64,000 nt of DNA from Bremerella volcania. GTDB taxonomy: Bacteria; Planctomycetota; Planctomycetia; Pirellulales; Pirellulaceae. The stretch lies in NCBI RefSeq assembly GCF_007748115.1, contig NZ_CP036289.1:5332001-5396000 (forward strand), in the 5' to 3' direction. Under the pieces are notes generated by a model that saw nothing but the letters and a program-made list of their open reading frames with translations, did no database searches and was not told the origin of the DNA. Numbering within the stretch: position 1 is the stretch's first letter; every line of letters begins with the position of its first letter. Below, in pieces: positions 18,969-28,206 of this stretch. The position numbers and the translations under genes are program-made.

Positions 18969-20225
18969 TTGATACCCACCTATTCTGTAGGCGACTTTGG
19001 GTTAACTCCTCATAGATTGCGGCGAAAAATGTATGCGTTAATAGCGGTGTTGATGTTGATTGCAGGCATCGGGCACCTGGCGATTTGGACTCGTCTACAC
19101 TGCATGATCCACAGCCTGCCGTACAAGCAGTGGCTGATCGACCTGGGTGAATATACCTGCTATCTCATGTCGGTCCTGATTCCGTCGGTCTTCCTGATAT
19201 GGTGGATGCAACAGCCTCTCAATCCCCAGGTTTCCCCTAACGAAACGGTTCAATACTCGACGATCTACTACGTCTGGTTCATCTATGTTACCGTCAGCGT
19301 CGTCGCATTCATCGCGGCGAGTCTGCTATGGCTGCTTTACCAGCGCGATGCACAAATCGCCTCGGCTTACTTCAGCGAGCGACTTCTAGCCTCGTTTGAT
19401 TTCTCTGACCTGGCCCCGCAGCTACTTACCTCGACAAGCACGCAAGTCGCTAGCCTACTTCCCGGTAACGAGATCTTGCGATTGGAAGTCGATCGAAAAG
19501 AAGTCTTTCTCCCCAGACTTCCCCAAGAGCTCGACGGCTTTACCATCACGCATCTATCCGACCTGCATCTCAAAGGACATATGGCGGAAGACTTTTACCG
19601 CAAGGTAGTCGATCAGGCCAACGACCTGCAGAGCGAGATGATTGTTATCGCAGGGGACATCTTCGATCGCACCAAGTGCTTCGCATGGAGCCGAACGCTC
19701 GCCCAGTTGTCTGCCGAGTGTGGGGTCTACTTCATCCTGGGCAATCACGAAGTACGTACTCACGACGTGGCCGGTTGCCGGAAGACGCTCGTTGACGAAG
19801 GTTTCATTGACCTGGGTGGACGGCACATGTCGTTGATGATTCGAAACTACCTGGTCGTGCTAGCAGGGAATGAACTTCCCTGGCATATCCCTGCCGCGGA
19901 CATGAACTCGATCGACGAGTCGCAGTTCGACCAACGTCCGTTGAAGATCCTCTTGTCTCATACGCCAGACCAGATTGGCTGGGCGCGATCTTTCGACTTC
20001 GATCTGATGCTGGCCGGGCACAATCACGGTGGACAGATTCGATTACCCGGCATTGGTCCGGTGGTCAGTCCAAGCTGGTATGGAACTCGCTACGCAGGCG
20101 GCGTCTTCTTTTTTGATCCCACCTTGCTGCACGTTAGCCGCGGCATTAGCGGTACGAGCCCCCTTCGCTGGAATTGTCCGCCGGAAATCACCCAACTCGT
20201 CTTGAGGCAAGGCGATCAAACGTAA
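18969..20225 (+). CDS. Membrane metallophosphoesterase (YaeI-like)
   Basis: A 418-residue calcineurin-type phosphoesterase with three or four N-terminal transmembrane helices (about residues 22-40, 60-80, 98-120). The catalytic domain keeps all metal-binding motifs: SDLHLKGH, GDIFDR, LGNHEVRTHD, LLSHTPD and GHNHGGQIRLP. YaeI-like relatives act on lipid or nucleotide phosphates at the membrane; the substrate here is unknown. The start is uncertain: TTG at 18969 is the furthest in frame, and ATG at 19029 would still leave the helices intact. The 3' end overlaps the opposing VWA gene by ten bases, so the two genes converge with no room for a separate terminator. Confidence 0.88.
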   Translation: MIPTYSVGDFGLTPHRLRRKMYALIAVLMLIAGIGHLAIWTRLHCMIHSLPYKQWLIDLGEYTCYLMSVLIPSVFLIWWMQQPLNPQVSPNETVQYSTIYYVWFIYVTVSVVAFIAASLLWLLYQRDAQIASAYFSERLLASFDFSDLAPQLLTSTSTQVASLLPGNEILRLEVDRKEVFLPRLPQELDGFTITHLSDLHLKGHMAEDFYRKVVDQANDLQSEMIVIAGDIFDRTKCFAWSRTLAQLSAECGVYFILGNHEVRTHDVAGCRKTLVDEGFIDLGGRHMSLMIRNYLVVLAGNELPWHIPAADMNSIDESQFDQRPLKILLSHTPDQIGWARSFDFDLMLAGHNHGGQIRLPGIGPVVSPSWYGTRYAGGVFFFDPTLLHVSRGISGTSPLRWNCPPEITQLVLRQGDQT

Positions 20226-22201
20226 ACGCGGCGATTGTAGATATACCATTCCAGCAGCAGGATCAGCAGCGCGATTGCCACGAGCCACTTCCAGTACTCG
20301 CGCCGCATTGGCAACCAGGCCGATTCCCCTTCGATGGTTTCCCACTGCGTTTCGATTTCCGGCTTAGGTTGAATCTCACTCTCTTGCGCGTCAAAGATGT
20401 TCACCGAGAAGTACCGGGACACATCCTTCGCATCTCCTTCGCGAACTTCATACGTCCCGAGTTGGTCGGTCTCGCCAAAGCTAAATAAATTATCGGCGGT
20501 CGGCGCAATCGTTCGCGTACGGCCCGACGGCGGCTTGATATGAACCTCCTTGGCGAAACCACTCGATCGGAAAGCGTAATTTTCGCCGGGTCGAATACTG
20601 AATTCCCCCTGCCCTTGCCGCACGCCCCCCAAATACTCGACTAAATTCTTTACGAACACAGGAAAACTTAGCCGCTTGGTCCATTCCGTATTGAAGAACG
20701 TCTTGTCGTCTTCCGACGTCAGGAACGAAAACCCTAGCACCACGTCTTCAAAGCTCTTTCGCGGCGCGATCGTCATCAGCGCCCCTTGATCTGATTCAAT
20801 GAGGACGGTGCTGCCTGGTGGTGCCTCGAGTGGAGAGGCCTTGTAGATCGAGACGTTCCCCAAATTGACGAAGCTCATCACCGGATGGCTTTGGGCCACA
20901 TCAATGACTTGCGGCAAGACCTGAGCCTGCTGGAAAGCCCAACCTTCGACGGGCGGCTTCCTCCCAAAGAAGACCGTATTCGATTCCGGCATCGTCTCTG
21001 GGGCACAGTCATCGTAGATGATGACATCGTACCGTCCGCTGGCAGCTTCCTTCGGATAGTCTTCCCCGGTCAAATAATCAGGCGTCACGAGCGTCACGTC
21101 CGCAATACGCCGAATTTGATCGGTGCCTAACGAGAACCGCAAGTAGTTGTTCCCTTCGGTAACCACCAGCACCTGGGCACGTTCCGGTGGATTGATCGCC
21201 GCATAGGCAACATTGTCCGCGGGGAACACGTCTTCATGTTCGATTTCAAGACGTAGCTTTCCGACGTCGAGACTTCCCAGGTCAAACTGAGCCCCGCCGG
21301 TGCCATCTTCGTTGTCCAAGCGAATCCGCGCAACATCCAGCAGCTCGTTATTAAAGTAAAGGTTCGCCGTCACTTCAGTTGGTTCAGGACCGAAGCGAAC
21401 AATCCGGCAAAACACCTGAAGCTCGCCCTCCTTTTCAGGATTCCGCTGGGTACTGAAGGCCAGGATGCCAACGTTCGAAGAGACTTCGTCCCCAAGCGGG
21501 ATGTAAATTGGTTGCAGATTGCCAAACGAAAAGTCGGTAATCGTTTGGAATCGCCCGTCACTCAGGATGTATGCCGTCGCTGGTTTCGCGTCGGCAACCT
21601 GCACATCCCCTTCTTCAAATGCCGATTGACCGGGATTTGCCAGGCCGGAAGCGACTCTTAAGGCTTCCATGATATTCGTCGTATGCTCACTTGGCTGGAT
21701 TGCAGCGACCTTGGCCGACAGCACCCGTTGGTTGTCGGTAAACTGCTGAGCGACGCTGGCTCGGTCGGAAAAAGTCACGACCATCCCCACGTCACCGCTA
21801 TCCATCTGATCGATCATTTCCTGGACGCGACGTTTGGCTTCTTCTAGTCGCGTGCGGCCGGACTCTGCATCCTTCGATCCCATGCTTGCCGAGTTATCGA
21901 TCAGAAAGACAAACCGATCCCCCAAGAGCTTCTGCTCCCCCTCCATTCCTGGACGCAGAACGGCCAAGATAAGCAGCAATACGAATAAGAGCTGCAAAAA
22001 GAGGAGCAGGCTCTGCCGCATCTTCTGCCACAGGCTATTCACGTGGAGATCTTCGATCGTGCGACTCCACAGGAAGGTGCTGGGGACCTCCAGCGGTTGC
22101 CGCCGCAGTTTCAGAAAGTAGAGCGCGATGATCGCCGGGGGCACGATCGCCAGAAGCGTCCAGCCCAGTGGCCCCAGTGTGTTGATGAAGAAACCGGTCA
22201 T
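20216..22201 (-). CDS. BatA-like VWA-domain membrane protein
   Basis: A 661-residue membrane protein. An aerotolerance-regulator (BatA) N-terminal domain has two helices (GWTLLAIVPPAIIALYFLK, and SLLLFLQLLFVLLLILAVL) with EVPSTFLW between them. A von Willebrand type A domain follows with an intact metal site, DNSASM (D-x-S-x-S). A long periplasmic stretch rich in beta strands ends in a final helix, WLVAIALLILLLEWYIY, near the C terminus. It overlaps the DUF58 gene by four bases. In other bacteria MoxR, DUF58 and VWA proteins act as a chaperone-like set on envelope proteins; the client here is unknown. Confidence 0.9.
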   Translation of the reverse strand: MTGFFINTLGPLGWTLLAIVPPAIIALYFLKLRRQPLEVPSTFLWSRTIEDLHVNSLWQKMRQSLLLFLQLLFVLLLILAVLRPGMEGEQKLLGDRFVFLIDNSASMGSKDAESGRTRLEEAKRRVQEMIDQMDSGDVGMVVTFSDRASVAQQFTDNQRVLSAKVAAIQPSEHTTNIMEALRVASGLANPGQSAFEEGDVQVADAKPATAYILSDGRFQTITDFSFGNLQPIYIPLGDEVSSNVGILAFSTQRNPEKEGELQVFCRIVRFGPEPTEVTANLYFNNELLDVARIRLDNEDGTGGAQFDLGSLDVGKLRLEIEHEDVFPADNVAYAAINPPERAQVLVVTEGNNYLRFSLGTDQIRRIADVTLVTPDYLTGEDYPKEAASGRYDVIIYDDCAPETMPESNTVFFGRKPPVEGWAFQQAQVLPQVIDVAQSHPVMSFVNLGNVSIYKASPLEAPPGSTVLIESDQGALMTIAPRKSFEDVVLGFSFLTSEDDKTFFNTEWTKRLSFPVFVKNLVEYLGGVRQGQGEFSIRPGENYAFRSSGFAKEVHIKPPSGRTRTIAPTADNLFSFGETDQLGTYEVREGDAKDVSRYFSVNIFDAQESEIQPKPEIETQWETIEGESAWLPMRREYWKWLVAIALLILLLEWYIYNRRVYV

Positions 22202-23100
22202 CGCAAGAGCCCCCGTTGCCGCATGTAATTGGAAACGAGGTGGCTCACCGAGACGTCCGTGTTGGCCAACATATAGGCCATCCCGCGCTTAGCACAGAAG
22301 GTCCGTGCCCCATCGACAAACGCATCGAGCGTTCGCTTGTAGCGATCCAATAGGGGACGACTTACGGTAATCTCGGCGATGTCGCCATCTTCGCAGTCGA
22401 CCAGTTTCAAATCCCCTTTGATTTGCTCGGCGGGATTCAATTCCACAGGTGCGAGGGTTTGGATGACGTACACATCCATTTGCTGGGTGGAAAGAAACCG
22501 CAGAGCTGGCTCATAGCCGCTCTTGTCCATCAGATCGGTAACAAGAACCAGGATTCCCTTGCCGCTGTTCCGCAAACAGAAGTTCTTCGCACCTTCCAGA
22601 AGGGGCACGTTTTCACCCGGCTCGATGCCGTTCAAATAGTCAAGCATCCGCCAAACGCTATGGCGACCACGCAAGACTGGTCCCGGCCTTCGCATGGGAG
22701 TTCCAAGCGTTTCGATGCGGACACGATCGGTTCGACACAAACCAACAAATCCGAGCGCTGCGGCCAACTGTTTTGCGTACGTCAGTTTGCTTGGCGTACC
22801 GAAGTCCATCGACGTGCTGGCATCGATAAGCGTGTAAAAATGGAGATCTTCCTCTTCCAGGAACATCTTCAAAAACAGCCGGTCCAGTCGTGCGTACATG
22901 TTCCAGTCGATGAAACGCAAGTCGTCTCCAGCAACATAAGGCCGGAAATCGGCGAACTCGACGCTCGTACCTTTACGTTTACTACGACGCTCTCCCTTCA
23001 TCCGCCCCCGGAATACTTTGCGACTGACCAGTTCCATGCGTTCCAACTGGGCCAGCAGTTCCGGAGAAAGGAGGTCGGATTCAATTTTCGTCTTCGCCAT
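22198..23100 (-). CDS. DUF58 domain protein of the MoxR locus
   Basis: A 300-residue DUF58 protein, predicted soluble. The hallmark block GRMKGERRSKRKGTSVEFADFRPYVAGDDLRFIDWNMYARLDRLFLK is present, followed by a VWA-like Rossmann region (LHFYTLIDASTSMDFG, with D-x-S-x-S in DASTS). DUF58 proteins pair with MoxR ATPases and VWA proteins. It overlaps the next gene by four bases, showing translational coupling, and starts 42 bases downstream of the moxR stop. It lacks the N-terminal membrane helices that longer DUF58 proteins carry. Confidence 0.92.
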   Translation of the reverse strand: MAKTKIESDLLSPELLAQLERMELVSRKVFRGRMKGERRSKRKGTSVEFADFRPYVAGDDLRFIDWNMYARLDRLFLKMFLEEEDLHFYTLIDASTSMDFGTPSKLTYAKQLAAALGFVGLCRTDRVRIETLGTPMRRPGPVLRGRHSVWRMLDYLNGIEPGENVPLLEGAKNFCLRNSGKGILVLVTDLMDKSGYEPALRFLSTQQMDVYVIQTLAPVELNPAEQIKGDLKLVDCEDGDIAEITVSRPLLDRYKRTLDAFVDGARTFCAKRGMAYMLANTDVSVSHLVSNYMRQRGLLR

Positions 23101-23142
23101 CGAGCAGGGGTGCCTAACAGAGATTCATTTCAATCCAACAGC

Positions 23143-24171
23143 CTACCTGGCGACGGACGCTAAGACTGCGTCATCCGCTTTCTCAGGCACCTTCTCTAAC
23201 AGTTCGAGCAAGACATGGTCCGTGTCGAGCCCTTCGGCCTGGGCCTCGAAATTGAGAATCACGCGATGACGCATGGCCGGCAGGTAAACGCGGCGAACGT
23301 CTTCGTAGCTCACGTTATATCGGCCATCCAGCAAGGCACGCACCTTGGCGGTCAAAGCCAACGTCTGGGCACCACGTGGACTCGAGCCCCAACGTAAGTA
23401 CTGGTTGGTGATCGGCAGCGCCAGCGGTCCTTCCGGATGGGTCGCCAACGTCAAACGAACGATGTAATCCTGAACGTGCTTGGCCAGAATCACCTCGCGG
23501 ATGACTTGTTGCCACTTCATGATTTCGGCCCCTTCCATCACCTTCTCTGCTTCCACCCTGGTCCCCTTGGTGGTGCGATCGATGATAGTGCCCAGGTCAT
23601 CAGCCGAGGAATAGCCCACAACCAACTTGAACATGAAACGGTCCAACTGAGCTTCCGGCAGTGGATAGGTACCTTCCTGTTCAATCGGGTTCTGGGTGGC
23701 CAGCACGAAAAAAGGTTTATCCAGGACATAGCGATGACCACCCACGGTCACGCATCCTTCCTGCATTGTTTCGAGCATGGCCGACTGGGTCTTCGGCGTA
23801 GCCCGGTTGATTTCGTCCGCCAGACAGATCTGGGTGAAGATCGGGCCTTTCTGGAACTCGAAAATACGTCGACCGTCAGGCGTTTCCATCACCATGTTCG
23901 TGCCCAGAATATCTGCCGGCATCAGGTCAGGCGTGTATTGGATACGGCTGAAGTTCAGATCCAACGCTTGCGAAAGCGTGCGAATAAGCAGCGTCTTACC
24001 CAGCCCAGGAACGCCTTCCAGTAAGCAGTGCCCACCAACAAACAAACACGTCAAAACGCCATGGACGATATCTTCGTGCCCGACGATCACCTTCTGGATT
24101 TGCTCTTTGACGGCCAGGTAGCGACTGCGAAATTCGTCAGCTTGCTGCTGCATCGATTCAGCGACACTCAT
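23143..24171 (-). CDS. MoxR-family AAA+ ATPase
   Basis: A 342-residue MoxR ATPase. Walker A is GVPGLGKTLL, Walker B is CLADEINRATPKTQSAMLE, and FFVLATQNPIEQEGTYPLPEAQLDRFMF carries sensor 1 and the arginine-finger region. A C-terminal lid domain follows. MoxR ATPases drive maturation or remodelling of partner complexes, usually through VWA proteins, which are encoded directly downstream. AAGGA lies six bases before the ATG. Confidence 0.96.
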   Translation of the reverse strand: MSVAESMQQQADEFRSRYLAVKEQIQKVIVGHEDIVHGVLTCLFVGGHCLLEGVPGLGKTLLIRTLSQALDLNFSRIQYTPDLMPADILGTNMVMETPDGRRIFEFQKGPIFTQICLADEINRATPKTQSAMLETMQEGCVTVGGHRYVLDKPFFVLATQNPIEQEGTYPLPEAQLDRFMFKLVVGYSSADDLGTIIDRTTKGTRVEAEKVMEGAEIMKWQQVIREVILAKHVQDYIVRLTLATHPEGPLALPITNQYLRWGSSPRGAQTLALTAKVRALLDGRYNVSYEDVRRVYLPAMRHRVILNFEAQAEGLDTDHVLLELLEKVPEKADDAVLASVAR

Positions 24172-24296
24172 GCGGTTTCCTTGCTGCGGCTTGGTTCTCA
24201 GGGGTGTAGTTCGGGTTGTGGTCTCTTGAAGTTGGCAGCCTGGGCAGCCATTTCCATCGTAACTGAAATTGTTTCTTCCGGGGCGAATCAGACAAT

Positions 24297-27200
24297 CTAC
24301 GATGAATCATTATCATCCAGATTTCCGCCAGGGCGTTTGCGTGCCTGTTTCTTCGCTTTCAGCAAACGCGAAGTGTACGAGTCGTCATCGGGGGACGAAT
24401 CTTCCATCTTCTTTGCCTTCTTGGGGGGCCCGCTCGTGGCAGGCGTTTTGGCAGAGAGTTCCTCGTCGACCGCGGACGTTCCGCTGGGCTGATCCAGCCC
24501 CACTTCAAACCGCGCCGATGTCTTACGCTCGTCATAGTCGGCGGTCGCTCGTTCCTTGATCATCCGCAGGCGTTCCATGCGATCTTCTTCGTCTTCTTTC
24601 TCCGGAGCTCCAAAGATTCGAGCATGGGCCCATTGGTAGCTGTGCTTGATCCACTCCGTCCCCAGGGTAACACGGCGAACAAAGACGTCCTCGAAGAAGA
24701 CGAGTCCGCACAGGACGAGGAGGATCGGCCAGATGTGCTGACTACTGATTGCTTTGGGAAGATTGTGCCGGAAGGTATCGACATCCAGAAGTTCTTCCAC
24801 GCGACCAATGGCGAAGTCACCATCGATTACCTGACCCACTTCGCCCCCTTCTGGCTTCAATGCGGCAAGGCTATCGACCAGGGCTGAATTCAAACGCTGC
24901 TGACGAAACTCAGCCGAATAGGGGACATTCGCCCCGGTACGAATCGGTGCTTCGCCTGGGCCAGGCAAGATCGACAGAAAATAGCTGCCAGACTTGTCGG
25001 CAGGAAACTCTCCGACGTAACGCCCCGATGCGACCTGCTCTAACTGGAAGTCCTTCGACTCCATTTCCGGGTCGACGGCCGTACCAGAAAGCTTCAGGAA
25101 GTTGAGGTACTCGTCTTTCTCGTCGGTGGCAGTAACCACCACACGCACCTTACCATCCTTTACCTCACTGGCAACGGTAAAGTTTCCTTGATTGTCGGTC
25201 GGCCGCATGGCATAGCGAACGAACTGAGTGAAGAACTTGTCGTAGCCTTCCCAAGAGGTCCAACTATTCGCCCAGCGTTTGCCGGCGTCAGTCGTTAGCA
25301 CGCCAGTCCTGCCGACCCCGTAGGTCCACGTGGCCATGACGGTGGCATTTTCGGGATGCTCGGCCGGAACCGGCGCGACCATTCCAACATCGACCAGGGC
25401 GTTGTCTTTGACGGTCGTCATCACATAACCGTCGAAGGATGGAAAGCCGTCGATCCCTTCCAATACTTCATGCGGATAAGTAATGGGAACCATTCCGGGA
25501 TGGTCTTTGATCAATGGTTGGGCAATTCGCCGGGCCTCGCGTTGATAGATCCTCGGCAGAGCCTTCGGATCGGTCACGGCGTAATACTTGCCGCCGGTTT
25601 GGGCCGCCAATTGACGCAGTGGCGTACTACCGGCCGGGCCATGCGTTCCGATGGCGACCGTGGTGATCTTGATGTTGGCGTTGACGTATCCCATCACGGT
25701 GGCAGGATTGGGTGGCGAAGGGTCACCATCGCTGATCACGATCATGTGCTTGATCGCGACGTTCGCCCCTTTCGCTTGGATGGCATTGAAGCCTGCCAGC
25801 GACATTTTCATCGCCGGGTCGAACTGCGGCATGTCGCCAGGAGTCATTCGGTTAAGCCGGGCCAACATCTGGTTGCGGTTGGGTCCGACCGGGATCAGCC
25901 CGTCAGGGGCGCCCCACATCCATTGATCGTTGCCGCTCCAATGAATCAGGCCGCAATAGTCTTGCGGCCCTAACGCCTTGAGGGCTTCGCGGGCAACGAC
26001 TTTCTGCCAGTAATTACCCTGGGCGAGTTCGGATGCGTGCATCATCATCACCAAGGCCCCCACCGGCACGACCTTGGCATCTTTGATGTTGAAGTCGACC
26101 GGCATCGATTTCTCGATCTCGGTATTCGACCAACCCCCAGCACCGAAAGCTCTGGGGCCGCCGATCATCAACAGTCCGCAACCCATCTGCTGCGTATTGC
26201 GCACGAGCATCTCGATCTGCTGATCACTAAAGCTCGAAACATCGCCTGCCCCGGCTCCGCTGGCCCGGGGAACGTCCCCCAGGATGACGCAGTCAAAACG
26301 CTGCAGTTCGGCAAGCGAAGTGAAAAGCCCATTGCTGGGCATCACCTCGACTTCGATGTTGTTCGCCCTGAGCCGAGAGATCAAGAAGTCGAACTCACCA
26401 GGGTTCTCCCAATCTTCGATCAGCAGCACCGATCCTTCGCCGCGGACATGCGCGAAGGCCGAAGCCAGGTTGTTCTGCGGCATCGAGTCATCCAGTCGAT
26501 CATCAGGAACAAAGCGGGCTTCGTACGTGTAGAAGTCGCTTTGGTCGATCGTATGCTCGAAGGTCAGCACCTTCTTGCCAGGTTCGAGTTCCATCGGCTG
26601 CTCAATGAGCACATCTTCCCGCTTCCCGTGTTTTCGGACGACAACAATTTTGCCGCTCACTTTGCCGTCGTCGTCGTCAGATGCCTCGGTCATGTTGTTC
26701 AACACAACATTGACTTGCACCGGTTGACCTTTGCGGATATCGCTGGGCAAGGATATCTTTTCGACCGCGACTTCGGCCCGACTAGAAAGCTCAACCGGGA
26801 CCACGTCGATGCCAATGCCACTTTCGGCAAGTTGACGGGCAATGTTGGTGGCGTCGCCGTACGTTTCGTTCCCGTCGGTGACAATCACCACGCGTTTGGC
26901 AGTATCTTCCGAGAATGATGCCTGGGCGAGTTTCAACGCGCCCTCCAGGTTCGTCGCATCGGTACGAACCTGCATCATCGCTTCCAGGCGTCCTTGCTGG
27001 ATCGGCAAGTTATCGTCGTAGGGAGGAACTTCGATCGCGGCTTCGCGCCCGAATACCACAACGCCAGCTCGATCTCCGCGTGCGGCTTGGCGGTGCTCCG
27101 CCACATCCTTCACCACATACTGCACCATGGCAGCACGCTTCTCGCGAGGGATGCTTTCCGATTGATCGAGCACGTAGATGACCGTTACGCGATCGCTCGA

Positions 27201-27392
27201 ATGCCGCAACTGCATCTCGGCCAGGCAAAAGACCAGCAGCAAGTACACCAACGAACGCAGCCCCAACGCGAAGAATCTCCGCACGCGACCAAGCCCGGAG
27301 ATGCTGCGAAAGCTAAAAAACCACAAGAGCGGCAACCCCGCCAGCAGCAGCAAAAACCACGGCTTGTTGAACGCAACATCGACGCCAAACAT
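24297..27392 (-). CDS. Giant membrane protein with two VWA domains and a GATase-like domain
   Basis: A 1031-residue protein. Two N-terminal helices (WFLLLLAGLPLLWFFSF and FALGLRSLVYLLLVFCLAEM) are followed by a VWA domain with site DQSES, then Ig-like strands, a glutamine-amidotransferase-like segment (SVLLIEDWENPGEFDFLISRL ... FDCVILGDVPRA ... GLLMIGGPRAFGAGGW), a second VWA-like region (KHMIVISDGDPSPPNPATVMGYV) and a C-terminal helix. The second VWA region reads MMMHASE where a metal site should be, so it probably binds no metal there. The tail is charged and low in complexity. I chose the ATG at 27392; a GTG at 27446 has no clear binding site. It lies 125 bases upstream of moxR on the same strand, so the four genes may form one unit. 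Confidence 0.9.
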   Translation of the reverse strand: MFGVDVAFNKPWFLLLLAGLPLLWFFSFRSISGLGRVRRFFALGLRSLVYLLLVFCLAEMQLRHSSDRVTVIYVLDQSESIPREKRAAMVQYVVKDVAEHRQAARGDRAGVVVFGREAAIEVPPYDDNLPIQQGRLEAMMQVRTDATNLEGALKLAQASFSEDTAKRVVIVTDGNETYGDATNIARQLAESGIGIDVVPVELSSRAEVAVEKISLPSDIRKGQPVQVNVVLNNMTEASDDDDGKVSGKIVVVRKHGKREDVLIEQPMELEPGKKVLTFEHTIDQSDFYTYEARFVPDDRLDDSMPQNNLASAFAHVRGEGSVLLIEDWENPGEFDFLISRLRANNIEVEVMPSNGLFTSLAELQRFDCVILGDVPRASGAGAGDVSSFSDQQIEMLVRNTQQMGCGLLMIGGPRAFGAGGWSNTEIEKSMPVDFNIKDAKVVPVGALVMMMHASELAQGNYWQKVVAREALKALGPQDYCGLIHWSGNDQWMWGAPDGLIPVGPNRNQMLARLNRMTPGDMPQFDPAMKMSLAGFNAIQAKGANVAIKHMIVISDGDPSPPNPATVMGYVNANIKITTVAIGTHGPAGSTPLRQLAAQTGGKYYAVTDPKALPRIYQREARRIAQPLIKDHPGMVPITYPHEVLEGIDGFPSFDGYVMTTVKDNALVDVGMVAPVPAEHPENATVMATWTYGVGRTGVLTTDAGKRWANSWTSWEGYDKFFTQFVRYAMRPTDNQGNFTVASEVKDGKVRVVVTATDEKDEYLNFLKLSGTAVDPEMESKDFQLEQVASGRYVGEFPADKSGSYFLSILPGPGEAPIRTGANVPYSAEFRQQRLNSALVDSLAALKPEGGEVGQVIDGDFAIGRVEELLDVDTFRHNLPKAISSQHIWPILLVLCGLVFFEDVFVRRVTLGTEWIKHSYQWAHARIFGAPEKEDEEDRMERLRMIKERATADYDERKTSARFEVGLDQPSGTSAVDEELSAKTPATSGPPKKAKKMEDSSPDDDSYTSRLLKAKKQARKRPGGNLDDNDSS

Positions 27393-27598
27393 GTGGTTAG
27401 GTGACTCCAGGGGTGCGAAAACAGGGACGAGACCAGGCAGATCCACTTGGCATTCTGCCTGACGATTCGAGAAGTCCTTTTATGGTAACGGTTTTGTGTG
27501 CACGTGCCCACAATTTCATGGGCAAAAATCTGATATGCAACCCCGAGCTTTCCACCCGGAAGAGAGGGATGCAATTCGGCATCGACGAACGGCGTCGA

Positions 27599-28108
27599 TC
27601 AACCCCGTATCCACGTGACCAAACCACTCAAGATCACCAGGCCCCCAAAACCAACACAAGCGATCCCCAGAAGAAAGCCGGTTCCCAATTTTACACCGGG
27701 TTCTAGGCAGCTTTGGCTTGGATCGGAAGGATCGTAAAAGACCTTAACATCAGCGCCTGCAGGGTACTGGTCGACGACGTCTGTCATCTCTTGCCGAATG
27801 GAGGAACGGGTACCGGCCAGATCGAAGTTGATTCGATCCGAGGTGTACGACTTTCCTTCCACATCATACTGGTACTTCACTTCTGGATAATACGACCGAT
27901 CGTCTTTTGGCCCGCTCGATTCGACCTGAGAGACCGTAACGGTCCCCATGACCGTCGGCCAGACGTCGCTCTCAGCTCCCTGACTGGCTGAATTTAGCGG
28001 GAACACAAGCCCTATCAACCCAACACCCGCCAAAAGGGCCCCAGCCAGAATCGTGCTCCAGGGGCCTAGTTTTCGATAGTGGCTTTTTCTTGGGGGCACA
28101 GATTCCAT
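27599..28108 (-). CDS. DUF3592 membrane protein
   Basis: A 169-residue protein with an N-terminal helix (STILAGALLAGVGLIGLVFPL), a soluble beta-rich middle and a C-terminal helix (GFLLGIACVGFGGLVILSGLV). The middle has WPTVMGTVTVSQVESS, then YYPEVKYQYDVEGKSYTSDRI, then YPAGADVKVFYDPSDPSQSCL. This is the DUF3592 pattern, common in planctomycetes and of unknown function. It is a good family match by eye. It lies about 200 bases upstream of the giant VWA gene on the same strand. Confidence 0.85.
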   Translation of the reverse strand: MESVPPRKSHYRKLGPWSTILAGALLAGVGLIGLVFPLNSASQGAESDVWPTVMGTVTVSQVESSGPKDDRSYYPEVKYQYDVEGKSYTSDRINFDLAGTRSSIRQEMTDVVDQYPAGADVKVFYDPSDPSQSCLEPGVKLGTGFLLGIACVGFGGLVILSGLVTWIRG

Positions 28109-28206
28109 GGACTCTTCGTTCTAATTACCTAGATTTGCAGCGAGAACTTATTCGTCCATCGACCATCAATCTTGGAACACGAGAGGTGAAATAAAGAAGT
28201 GCGTCT

